Assembly (NCBI GenBank): GCA_015143295.1
Contig: CM026570.1
Coordinates: 2,504,047 to 2,568,046, forward strand
Length of the DNA stretch: 64,000 nt
DNA from: Tetracentron sinense
Taxonomy: Eukaryota > Streptophyta > Magnoliopsida > Trochodendrales > Trochodendraceae
Reading direction: 5' to 3'
Shown here: in pieces, positions 21,948 through 32,205 of the stretch
Layout: every line of letters begins with the position of its first letter
Numbering within the stretch: position 1 is the first letter of the stretch
Notes under the pieces: generated by a model
Told to the model about the DNA's origin: nothing
Databases searched by the model: none
Seen by the model: only the letters and a program-made list of their open reading frames with translations
Position numbers and translations under genes: made by a program

Positions 21948-22620
21948 AGGGCTTCATTCAAGCCAAGCAAAGCTCGACTCGTCTCGGCTCGTTTGAGCCA
22001 AGCTAAAGCTGGCATTTTGGGCTCAAACGAATCAAGCAAAGCTTTTCTTTGAGCTCGAATGTTTAAACAAGCCAAGCTCAAGCGAGACCCTGTTTGATTC
22101 AGCCCGATTCGGCTTGAGCTCGACTCAGCTCAAAATATATATGTATATATATAAACAATTTTTTTGGATATGTTATTTATATTAATATAAAATAATATTT
22201 TAAACTTATTTTATTATAGATTATAATAATTTTTAATAAATAAGTTTAAGAGAAGATAATAAATATTAACAAAAAAGTTAAGAAGTTAAAAGTTCAAACT
22301 CTAATCAACTCTCTACCCTTTGGACCGAAGGACTACTCCCAAATCTTAAATCTGCATATGAATGTATTAATTTTCTGTAGTTTCTTATATTATAAATTAT
22401 TAACAAACCTTTTTATTAAAATTAAATAAAATAATTTAGTGAATCAAACTTGAGTCAACTTGAGCTCAGCTCGACTTGAATAAAGTTCGAGCTCAAACGG
22501 AGCATCAAGCTTATTCAAGCCAAGCTCAAGTCTAAACATTTGAATCAAGCTCAAGCCGAGCTCGAGCATGTTTAAGCCAAGCTCAAACTTGGCCAAGCTC
22601 GGATTGAATACACCCTTATT
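21948..22620. repeat. GAGCTC/AAGCCAAGC-rich element with inverted ends
   Basis: It runs from AGGGCTTCATTCAAGCCAAG to GCTCGGATTGAATACACCCT, which are inverted relatives. The arms of about 170 bases are full of AAGCTC, GAGCTCG and CGGCTCG, around an AT-rich core (22140-22440). The same design occurs at 17741 and 37320. Confidence 0.6.
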
Positions 22621-23243
22621 CATTACCATGTTTCAAAACACATTCTTATGCGCAACTACCCATGCTTTCTTAGAAGAGTACCAAGTACTTTTGAAACACC
22701 AGGCTGTTAAGTGAGACACTAGGAAATGGAGTGGGGATAGGGGAAAAGGAATAAAGGAAAGAGAAAAGCTTGTTTAACGACATATGTTATACAAATTATC
22801 CTGCGTTTGAGACAAAACAGGAGTAGAGAATAGAAATATGTACTAGTGAATGGAAGTGTCTTCTGATATTTGATCTTATCTTACACAAAGCCATGTAAAC
22901 TGTAATGACCCACAATAAATTTACCGGTTTCATAATCTCATGAATTAATTTCCTAAATTAATGCACATAAAATTATACGTAAATCATAGGAGAGAATTAA
23001 TGTATTAAAATCTTGAGTTACAAAACTCATTTAATTCACTCGATTTAGTGAATTTATAGAGATAAATTGTACTAAATGAAAGAAAAACAAAAAGTAGCAA
23101 ATGACTTAAAAAAAAAAAAAAAAACAAAAACAAAACGATGCCGGCGATCGATCACCCGCCGTAGGCGATCGATCGCCCAAAACGCCGTTCCAGCAGTGAG
23201 TTGCACGACTTCGTGGGTTTTGAGTCCCTAGGGCTTCCAATGT

Positions 23244-23250
23244 TATAAAT
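23244..23250 (+). promoter_or_regulatory. TATA box of LTR family A copy 2
   Basis: TATAAAT, at the same place relative to conserved downstream sequence as in copy 1. Confidence 0.65.
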
Positions 23251-23539
23251 ACTCCTTTATACTTGAGGGTTGAGGGTTTCTAAGGCCTTCTAAACCTAAA
23301 AGAAAGAAAATTGAGAGTTTCTAAGAGATCAAAAAAGGGGGAAACTAAAGGAGTTCAAAAATCTGGTCAGAAAAAGAAGAAAAGAGGCATGAAGATTAAG
23401 ATAGATCCCTATTCGCAAGCGATAGATCGTAGGGAGACGATCAAGTGAGATAAATAATAGATCTAATATTCAATATTTTAAATAGTTAAGTTAAATAATG
23501 AATAAAAAGAGATGAATCTAGGTAAAGATGTAAGAATAT

Positions 23540-23945
23540 GTAAGATGTGAAGAATCATAGTCTGCTCCTATATTATTATTGATGGATGTGTTAAATAGGA
23601 TGTGAAGAACCATATTTTGATTCCTACATTATCATTGATGAATGAGTAAAATAGGATTTGAGAAACTAGGTCAATAATTTCAGTTATTAATTTTTATGGT
23701 TAAAATAGGATGTGAAAAACCTATTTATGATGTGGTTTAATTATTCTTGATGGTTAAAATAGGATCTGAAGAACCTATTTATGATGTTTTCATTAATCTT
23801 GATGGTTAAAATAGGATGTGAATAACCTATTTATGATGTTGTTTTCATTATTTTTATTCTTAAAATAGGATGTGAAGAACCTGCTTATGAGATTGTTTTA
23901 TCATTCTTGAATCGTTAAAAACAAGATGTGAAGCACCTAATTATA
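23540..23945 (+). repeat. AGGATGTGAAGAAC array inside LTR copy 2
   Basis: About seven units of 55-65 bp contain TAAAATAGGATGTGAAGAAC or a variant. It has fewer units than copy 1, so the array length varies between copies. Confidence 0.8.
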
Positions 23946-25485
23946 ATATTATTTCGTTATCCTTGAATCATTAAATTATGATACGTAGATCTATGTTTAA
24001 ATTATTTATGATTCAACAAGGGGATTGAGAAAGTTATTGAAGTGTACAAATTTATGAGAAGAATGCGATGATGGATGGATTTGAATGGATCATTTAATTG
24101 TGATATTTAATAATGTGTGAGTTCGATTATATGTTTATAAATTTATGAGAATCATGATTGAAAAAAAAAGGGGGGGTTATAATTAGGATATTGATCTTAA
24201 TTAAACAAAAAGGAGATTTCGACATTTAATTTAAATCATTATTCAAAAATACTTTTAATATCAATTGTGATGTTTGGTTGTCGGATTATAGGAAATGTGA
24301 GAGGTAGTATGTTGTCTGTTATGCTTCTTAATACGTGATATACCATTGGGTAAACGAATCTCTGATGAAAGTCAGGCTTGCCTAAGCCTGGTTAACATAG
24401 TGGTATGAGAAACTATGGTGAGATGTCCTATGGCCTTTGACGGTTAGTCTTATGTGCAATTTAAACAAGAGGTATATCATTGTGCACTCACGAATGAAAA
24501 ATATGAAAAAATATGAATAAAGAGTTAAAGACATTAATGAGATATTAAGTGAGACCAAAAATAAAATAAGAAAAATATGAAAGTAAGAAAGAAAGACACA
24601 CGAAAGCGATAATGTATGTTGTGTTGTGCACCACCGGATACCATCAGAAATGACGAAATATATGTCAAAGTAAATAACCTGTCGTACCGAAAAATGTACT
24701 AAACCATCCGTGCCGGATAATGTACGAAGGATGGTATCTCGATAAAGTAAAGTATAGTAACCACTTTCCTTATACGGTAAAGCGGTATTTTAAGTTATTA
24801 CAAATACATGTGAATGAGTATTGGTGAGATGATAACGTATGAAATATGAAAAATAAGAAAAGTAAGAAAAGAAAGAAGAAAAAGAAATAAATAAATAAAT
24901 AAAAGAAATTAATATAATGTACATGTTTATTTTCCGTACTTTGATTTTATATGTAAACTGATGTATGAAGTGATTAAATGCATGCAAGATGTTATTCTTT
25001 ATATTGTTTATTATGATTATTATATACGCGGAGTAACTCGTTACTCAGCCGATGACTTTGGTTGTCGGCAGGTTCAGGTTCAGGTTTTGACATTTGTGCA
25101 CCCAGACCTTGGGAAGAAGAGGAGTGCATCGAAGAACCCGAAGGTGACTATCCCGAGGAAGAAAGGGACCTTAATCGATGACCCTATTATTGAAGTTATT
25201 TATTAGTAGTTGAAAATTCAGAGAGACTTTGATTGACATCATAGAGATTTATGTTTCAATTTAGTTTTATGATTATGATCAGGATGGATGATCAAGATTT
25301 TATTATATTTTGATTATTGATTATTGATTATGGATTATGCATTTAGTTGATGTCATTAATGGAAGAAATTTTTAGGTTCATATTTTTAGTGTGCCTTGAT
25401 TGCTTCTAACAGGATGGTTTAATAAGTAAGTCACGTGCCAAGGTCTCACTTTCTCCTAGGTGCGATTTTGGAGCGCGACATAAAC

Positions 25486-26298
25486 GTATTTGCTCATGCA
25501 GAAAGGTGAGATTTTTGTTAATCTCTGCTAATGACTTGACAGTTAAAACTTGTAAGAATTTTATAGAAATTCAATGCTCAGCATCAAATCTATTTGCACT
25601 AAAAGAATTGCTAAAAATAGATTTCTACAGCCTCCATATCGTTCAATTTAATTGGGACACCACACACTAACAATATGGTTTATGCATCCAAGTTGATCAT
25701 ATAAACAAGACACTCCATACAGGAATTCGGAGTATGCTTCTGTGTCTAAATTGTATAAATATCCAAAGTAAAACATCACTAAAAAAAATTATTCATCAAT
25801 GCTTTCAACATTCAGAAATCTCATATAATTCAAGAAAAAAATATCAAATAAAGAGAAAATCTTTTACTTTATCGAATCCCGATTCCCAACACTAAATATC
25901 TATTTATCTTCACCAAAACAGGCTCGGGTTGAAAGCAAATCGAAACAAATCCAAAACCATACAAAAAGTATAGATTCTAACCACATTATCAAATCAAAAA
26001 CCCCAATTCTAATAAACAGATACAGCAAATTAAAAATGCATAGAAGATTTATAAACCACATATAAGCAACAAAATTGAAATTAAACTCTAGAATTATATG
26101 TTATTCAATGGCAACAAAATATTCCCGATCATCATTAACCTATCTCAAGAACAAAACCATAATAAGATCCTAAAAGTCATCACCTCGTTAAGTAGAGGAG
26201 AAATTCAAAACTCAAGTCGATTCCAAATAAAACTCTAATCACAATTGAAAAGGCCTACAATCCAAATGAAAAAACGTCCTCTAAGAACCATTTATCTC
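25486..26298. other. RPS27A 3' flank; no separate gene
   Basis: This AT-rich stretch downstream of the RPS27A stop should include the 3' UTR and polyadenylation signals of that gene, which reads leftward. No other feature was seen. Confidence 0.5.
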
Positions 26299-26796
<498 letters not shown>

Positions 26797-26813
26797 CTAG
26801 ATCTAGGGTTTCT

Positions 26814-26821
26814 GGTTCTTC
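26814..26821 (-). promoter_or_regulatory. Telo-box AAACCCTA in RPS27A 5' leader
   Basis: On the minus strand AAACCCTA lies 45 bases before the ATG. Telo-boxes near the start site are known from plant ribosomal-protein and translation-factor genes. Confidence 0.7.
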
Positions 26822-26946
26822 TCTCCTCGCGTTCTAGCCTCTAGGGCTTGGGAAATATGAAATTGTAGGGCTTTTTGCTGTATACATGCAATTACGAAAA
26901 GCCCCAGTTGTTTCGTTAATTTACGTAATTAAAAAATGAACATCTC

Positions 26947-27065
26947 GGCCCAACAACATGGGGTCTATGGGTCATGACTCAAGAGACTGGACCATGCGGC
27001 CCAAACCCATTCCAAGTGAGAAAGCCCTATGTAACTACCAGGTCGGCACAGCCCCATCCAGCCCA
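26947..27065 (-). promoter_or_regulatory. Site II (TGGGCC/T) cluster of the RPS27A promoter
   Basis: On the minus strand TGGGCC occurs at 26952-26947 and 27003-26998, and TGGGCT at 27065-27060. Site II elements, together with a telo-box, are known TCP-binding signals of plant growth-related and ribosomal-protein genes. They lie 180-300 bases upstream of the ATG. Confidence 0.7.
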
Positions 27066-27157
27066 TGTATCGTGTATGTCATCTCTTAAGTTAGACTCGA
27101 AATTCTCTCAAGTTTTGTAACCGAACTCCAAGGAGTCCCAATATGTCCCACAGGTCA

Positions 27158-27312
27158 ACATGTGTTCCTTTTAATATTTCTTAACTGTGGTTAAGTTTCA
27201 CTAACCCTTAGGATTCAACCATCTAATTTGTTTTTAGAAAAAAAAATTAGTTTTAAAGGTTAAAGTTGTTAACCAAGGTTAATAGAGCAGTTAAAAGGCA
27301 TTTGTGTTGTAA
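27158..27312. repeat. TTAACC-family hairpin MITE
   Basis: Left arm CATGTGTTCCTTTTAATATT then CTTAACTGTGGTTAAG, right arm TTAACCAAGGTTAATAGAGC then AGTTAAAAGGCATTTGTG, with an A-run and T-run in the centre. It lies just upstream of the RPS27A promoter motifs. Confidence 0.6.
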
Positions 27313-27575
27313 CCGTCCAATTACAACTTGAGAGAGCACTGGGATAAAAAGGTGTACTGGTGCAAAATTAGGATGCTTTTTTTTTGATAAAAAATTTAGG
27401 GTGTTTTTTTTTTTCGGTTCAAGAAAATTGGAAAGGGGGGAGGGGTGGCAACCCCTTACCGCCCAGGGCAACCAATGGGAAGATCGGCACCATGGGACTC
27501 GCCAGTGGGGATTAGGGTGCCTTTTAGTGGTAGTGTGTTGTTGTCACTGATGTAAATCTCTTGTTCAACATAAAC
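27313..27575. other. Intergenic, G-rich patch
   Basis: Holds T-runs and a GGGGGGAGGGG stretch (about 27435). No gene or RNA was seen. Confidence 0.35.
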
Positions 27576-27834
27576 CAAGGTTTTCATAACTAACCGGCCG
27601 TTGAACCAGTTGGGTGGCTGGTTCCTGATTTGACCGGTTCAATTTGTCCATTTCCACCATGCCCTTTTATTAATAAAAATTGATTTTCCTTGAACCGGTC
27701 GATTATGTTCGATTCCTTGTTCTCTAGCCGATTTTGAATTGACTTCGACTTTGGTGTTTTCGGAACCATTGACCTAACCGATTCTCGGTTTTACTGATTC
27801 AACTGGCTGGTTTGATTCGATTTTCAAAACACTG
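27576..27834. mobile_element. hAT-like element, CA-GTTTT family (259 bp)
   Basis: The ends are CAAGGTTTTCATAACTAACC and, reversed, CAGTGTTTTGAAAATC. A perfect 8-bp duplication ACATAAAC flanks it (27568-27575 and 27835-27842). The arms are rich in AACCGGTT-like self-complementary text. It has the same terminus style as 51851-52294 and 53879-55518. Confidence 0.8.
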
Positions 27835-28099
27835 ACATAAACAACTATAATATGAGAGATCCAAATGTAAACCACAGAAGCTCCCAAATCATGCCTTATT
27901 TCAAGATTTTAATAAAAATATTTAAGTAATGGAAGAAGATTTATTTCCGTCAATTTTTATTTTGACCAATGTTTTGGAGCTCCAAAGTCTAAAGATTTGG
28001 TTCATATTTAAACTCCTCTAATATAGCCTTACTAATCACATTTCATTATTTGGTGTATAATTTTTATTTTTCATTTTGGGTAAAAACATGAAGGGTGCT

Positions 28100-28268
28100 A
28101 ATGTTTATAGAGCAATAGTTCGCTCTAACTCAGATTAGCTTTTTTAACCCTTTAGTTGAGATTCTTTATTTTATTTTTTTCTAAAAACCAAGAGTAGATG
28201 GGTGAGCCCTAAGGGTGGATTAATCTTAAACCACAGTTGAATGAGATTACAAGGGGGACACATGGCAA
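28100..28268. repeat. TTAACC-family hairpin MITE
   Basis: Recognised by TTTAACCCTTTAGTTGAGA, a central TTTTTTTCTAAAAACCAAG and a right arm with TTAAACCACAGTTGAATGAG then GGGGGACACATGGC. Confidence 0.5.
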
Positions 28269-29465
28269 GAAAATGGGAGCCGAGACACCCCTCCTGGCGT
28301 CACCGACCGAGGAGGTGATTATTTTCCTATATCTTGCAAACTCCTTCAACAAAATTTGTTTTGAACGGTTACCTTCATATTGCTATTGCATGATCATGAT
28401 GGTTAGTACATTAGTCTTCTACTGAGGTGGGACCCATATGCCCATCTGGTTATGAGTTACTTCCCATTTAAAAAAAATGCGAGACAGAGAGACCTCAGAC
28501 CTGTAAGAAATGACATTGGATTATCTTTTCTTTTCCTTCACAACAAACGTTTTGGAGGACTGCTAGCATTACTCTCAAGTGTTTCCTACTCTCAACATGA
28601 ACTAAGCTCACACACTTTTCCCGTGGTTGCAATGCTAATGCCTTAAGAGAGAATTTTGGACAGGTAGTTGAGAGTAGGAATCACTGAAGAGTAGGGCTAG
28701 CACTCCTTCAACTTTTTCTTTTTTTTCCCCTGTAGTTATGATGATATGACCTCACTTGTTAAAATAGTGGGTAGGATGAACTTTGATAATCTTCTGTTTT
28801 TTTCAAATAAAGAGAAAACAATGGGTAGCTTTTCTTTGTAGTTGTGTATAATTTCAATCTTTAATAGATCTTGTTTCAAACCCGGGGGACCAAACACCAG
28901 TCCGTCCGCAGTATACTCTGCTTTCGGCTGGACAAAGACTGTCAAAAGTCCTTTCGAGGAAATTACGGAGATAGTAGCAAGAAGAAAGAAAAACTAGTTT
29001 GGCAATCCTTTCTACACCTATCTGGTTGTGCATATAGGTGGAGTGCTCTCAGGCCTTTCCTACCCTCGGCCTGAGCCAACCACCTGTTGCGGTTCATAAC
29101 ATTAAAGCACGCCCTTTTTAACTTGCAAATGTGAAAATAGATAAGTGATCGGTTGAGATTGAGAGTGAAAAGACGCTAATAGTATTTATGGTGCCAAAAA
29201 AAATGGAATCTTTTTTGTTTGTACACCAAATTACTCTTAAGCCCCGTTAACTTACTAAGAAAACTTAGGAAAAGAAAAAGAAATTTTTATGAAGAATCTT
29301 TTTTTTTCTTTTCTTGCTAACCAAAGGGAACCCTAATTAACAAACTAGAATAACATAATAGGATTGATGTTGCCTGGCCTCAATTAATAAGAAAAGAAAG
29401 CCCATAAAAGAATAAAGAAGAAGACAAGAATAAATATTTTGGGCCTAATATGGGGAAATGGGGAT
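28269..29465. other. Intergenic stretch, no gene supported
   Basis: Frames of 62-69 codons on both strands show no motif or codon bias. It contains CT-rich runs but no RNA gene that I can recognise. Confidence 0.4.
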
Positions 29466-30522
29466 GGTGTTTTTCCCAGATTGCTTTAGTATAGGGTTCT
29501 TCCCCAAATAACCAGGTTTTGAAAATCCTTCTCTAAATGCCCTTATCATCCATTTTCCATAATTCGGTATTTATGAAAAGTCTTAAATATCTCTCCTCCA
29601 TTGATTTTGAAAAAAAAAGAAAAGGGATTTAGGTTCGTGGATGAGAGATCTTCGTTCCCACCCCATTTCCGGCGAAAGTTCTTCATTCCAAGAAGAAGAA
29701 GAAGATACGTACGTGGATGAGATGAATGAAGCTCACCCACTCCCCTCATCTTCCAAATACCTCTTTATTACCATCTATACTGATTTTGAAAGAAGAATAA
29801 TAAAAATGAAAAAAAAAAATGAAAAAATCGCAAAAATCTGAGTTTCCCGAAGTTTTTTGCGCGTAGAGTCGATACAGTGCATCGACCTCATGCATTTTAT
29901 GCATCGACCCCGTGCAAAATGCATCGACCGCGTACAAAATGCACTACGTCGATACAATGCATCGACCTCGTACATTTTATGCATCGACCCCGTGCAAAAT
30001 GCATCGACCGTCGTCTTCAAGCTTGGAAACATGACTGTAAATCATAGAAAATAGAAAAAAAAAAAAAACACATGTAAACACATATATAACATGAAATTTA
30101 AGGTTTTGAACCATAAATACAATGATTATAAATATTTTTCTATGAATTAATCATACATGCAATGATTTTTTTGAATTCATTTTTTTAAAACACAAGAAAC
30201 CCGAAAATGAGGGTTGTTCTGCGGTTAATGACGTTTTTTCATGAAAAGAATATGGAAAGAACGCTTTTGAAACAAAGATCTCTCATCGAAAATGGGGTGG
30301 GAACAAAGTTCTCTCGTCGGAAATAGGGTGGGAACAAAGAACTCGTCGGAAATGAGGTAGGGATACCCAAAGTCTTTTCTTCAAATGATTTGGATAAAAT
30401 GGGAAAAGTTCGCATGTGCGAATAGATGCACATGTGTGTGGGGGCATTTAGAGAAGGGTTTTTAAAACCCGGTTACTTAGGGAAGAACCCCATACTAAAG
30501 GGGCAATCTGGGAAAAAACCCC
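29466..30522. mobile_element. MULE-type non-autonomous element with internal minisatellite (copy 1, 1057 bp)
   Basis: Terminal inverted repeats of about 75 bases: the left end has TTTTTCCCAGATTGC...AGTATAGGGTTCTTCCCCAA...TCTCTAAATGCCC and the right end is its reverse complement. Flanks AATGGGGAT (29457-29465) and AATGGGGAA (30523-30531) match at eight of nine bases, as expected for Mutator-like transposition. Inside are CTTCGTTCCCACCCC-type subterminal repeats and a short array of TGCATCGAC...CGTGCAAAA units (29865-30012). It has no transposase. It ends 144 bases before the WAK-like gene start. Confidence 0.85.
29865..30012. repeat. TGCATCGAC minisatellite within MULE copy 1
   Basis: About seven 18-25-bp units of ATGCATCGACC plus CGTGCAAA or CGTACAAA. 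It is homologous to the much longer array at 63005-63725 in MULE copy 2, in reverse orientation. Confidence 0.8.
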
Positions 30523-30645
30523 AATGGGGAACCCATTACAAGATTGTTCTCCCAAGATGCTATCATTTTAGCCACTTTGTTATTCCTTCTCCATTCTGCT
30601 TTAATAAGTTTATTAGTCCATTTTGTGGTCCATCTTTTCCTTGAA

Positions 30646-30660
30646 ATGAGAAGAAGATAG
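30646..30660 (+). promoter_or_regulatory. Short upstream ORF (Met-Arg-Arg-Arg-stop)
   Basis: An ATG followed by three AGA codons and TAG lies 6 bases before the WAK-like start codon, in a different frame. If it is in the transcript it could lower initiation at the main start. The transcript start is unknown. Confidence 0.45.
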
Positions 30661-30666
30661 ACAGAA

Positions 30667-31659
30667 ATGAATTTTTGGCTACCAGCATTCATCATCTTTG
30701 AGCTGTTGATCTCCACTCTACACTTACACCCAGTTTTTTCACTCCCCGCCTGCCGGAACCTATGCGGCGGCATTGCCATAAACTACCCATTTGGACTCGA
30801 CGATGGATGTGGTGCACCCCCGTACCGCAAAATGCTAAATTGCACTGGAGATTTGTTCTTTCAGACCCCTTCAGGGAACTACAAAGTTCGATCAATTGAC
30901 TATGATAAGAAAAATATGGTGATGTATGATCCAGCCATGTCAACATGTACAATGCTACAACCACACCATGACCTTGTCATGTCGGCGATTCAGTCAGTTC
31001 TTATCCCACCCTCGCCGGACACTGTCTTTGTTCTTCTTAATTGCTCTATCGACTCGCCGGTCCTCAACCATTACCGATCTCTCTGCTTCAACTTCTCCGG
31101 CCACTCTTGCGACGAGCTTTACAATGCCTGCCCTTCTTTCAAGATCTTCCACCTTCTTTCAACTGGGTACCCGCCATGTTGCTTCACTGGTTACGATACT
31201 GTGAAGTACATGAGCATGAATATCCTCGATTGCTCCCATTACACTTCACTGTATAATGCAGATGATCTAAGTGGTGTTGGGCCATTGGACTGGTCATATG
31301 GGATTAAGCTCTCCTACACTGTTCCAAACACTGGCTGTGATCGTTGCGCGCAGTCGGGTGGCACCTGTGGATTTGATACTGAGACGGAAGGGATGCTATG
31401 CCTATGTTCAAGCTCCATCAATTCTACTAGAGAATGTGGTAAGAACTAAGAAACTAGTGTTTGAAATATATCTGTTTACAGTACTTCATACAGAAAACAA
31501 GTGGAGGGATGTTCATGTGCTGACTAAATACTACTTTATGTTGCAGCTGGAGGTAGTGTTATAAGCAGAAGCAGAAGCAGAGGACATAACCGAACTCCAT
31601 TGACACTATTCCAAGCTTTTGGCTTCATTTTGGGAGCATTTCTCAATCTGTTCTTATGA
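30667..31659 (+). CDS. GUB_WAK-type cysteine-rich wall-associated protein, two exons, probably GPI-anchored
   Basis: Exon 1 is 30667-31438 and exon 2 is 31547-31659; GT at 31439 and TTGCAG before 31547 bound the intron. Spliced length is 294 residues. Residues 1-25 form a signal peptide. From LPACRNLCGG the protein follows the galacturonan-binding domain of wall-associated and LRK10-like receptor kinases (CGG, YPFG, GCG motifs). Near residue 230 GCDRCAQSGGTCGF and LCLC match the WAK-associated C-terminal cysteine pattern. Several NxS/T sites suggest glycosylation. Splicing replaces a dead-end GKN-stop with a basic linker and a final hydrophobic segment (FGFILGAFLNLFL) with no cytoplasmic tail. 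That points to a GPI anchor at the plasma membrane. There is no kinase domain. Binding to pectin is inferred from the family, not shown here. Confidence 0.85.
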
Positions 31660-32000
31660 TATGTCTTTGTAGAAAAGTTTGATTGTGAAAGAGAACTGTA
31701 TTGGGAATTCCTCCTCCAGCATTCCATCAATATCTGAAGAGTTTTGTTTGTAATTTGTTAAGGCATTAGTATTAGGAAGATCATCCCTCATTCAAGTCCA
31801 TTTAGTTTAAGGAGGGCTATTTGGGTGCAAGAACTTGGCAAAAATCTTGAGTATTGCTCGTCCACTTTGGAATCAAAGTTAGGGGCATGATCTCTTCTTT
31901 CCACTTTGGAATCAAAGTTAGGGGCATGATCTCTTCTTCAATGCAACTATCTGGAGTTATACTAATCCAAATTTAAGGGGCGTTGTGTCTATAATTTATA
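31660..32000. other. 3' flank of the WAK-like gene
   Basis: Holds a 46-bp tandem duplication around CAAAGTTAGGGGCATGATCT (31861-31938). No gene was seen. Confidence 0.5.
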
Positions 32001-32205
32001 TAGGGACTAGGAGTTCTGTTCAAGCTCGATTCGAGCTTTGGCCTAGCTCGAGCTCAGCCTACCAAATGAATCAAGTTCGGCTAAAAATGGGCTCAAGCTC
32101 AACTCGGATTAAACGATAAAATTGTGCACTGTTAAGGTTAATATGCTTATTGCTATATTATATTTAAAATTAATCAAGCTCGGCTCATTCAAATCCCTAT
32201 TATCA
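32000..32205. repeat. GAGCTC-rich interspersed repeat (short copy)
   Basis: TTCAAGCTCGATTCGAGC to AAGCTCGGCTCATTC around an AT core, as in the copies at 21948 and 37320. Confidence 0.5.

Larger units (their letters stand above)
22901..25480 (+). mobile_element. Solo LTR, family A copy 2 (2580 bp)
   Basis: It begins TGTAATGACC and ends GGAGCGCGACA. A perfect 5-bp duplication TAAAC flanks it at 22896-22900 and 25481-25485. It shares its whole layout with 8411-11362: palindromic GCGATCGATCG motifs, TATAAAT at 23244, the AGGATGTGAAGAAC array at 23540-23945, a purine-rich tract near 24850 and the terminal TCACGTGCCAAG. No internal retrotransposon region is attached. The 81-codon frame at 24961 lies wholly inside the LTR and is not a host gene. 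Confidence 0.92.
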
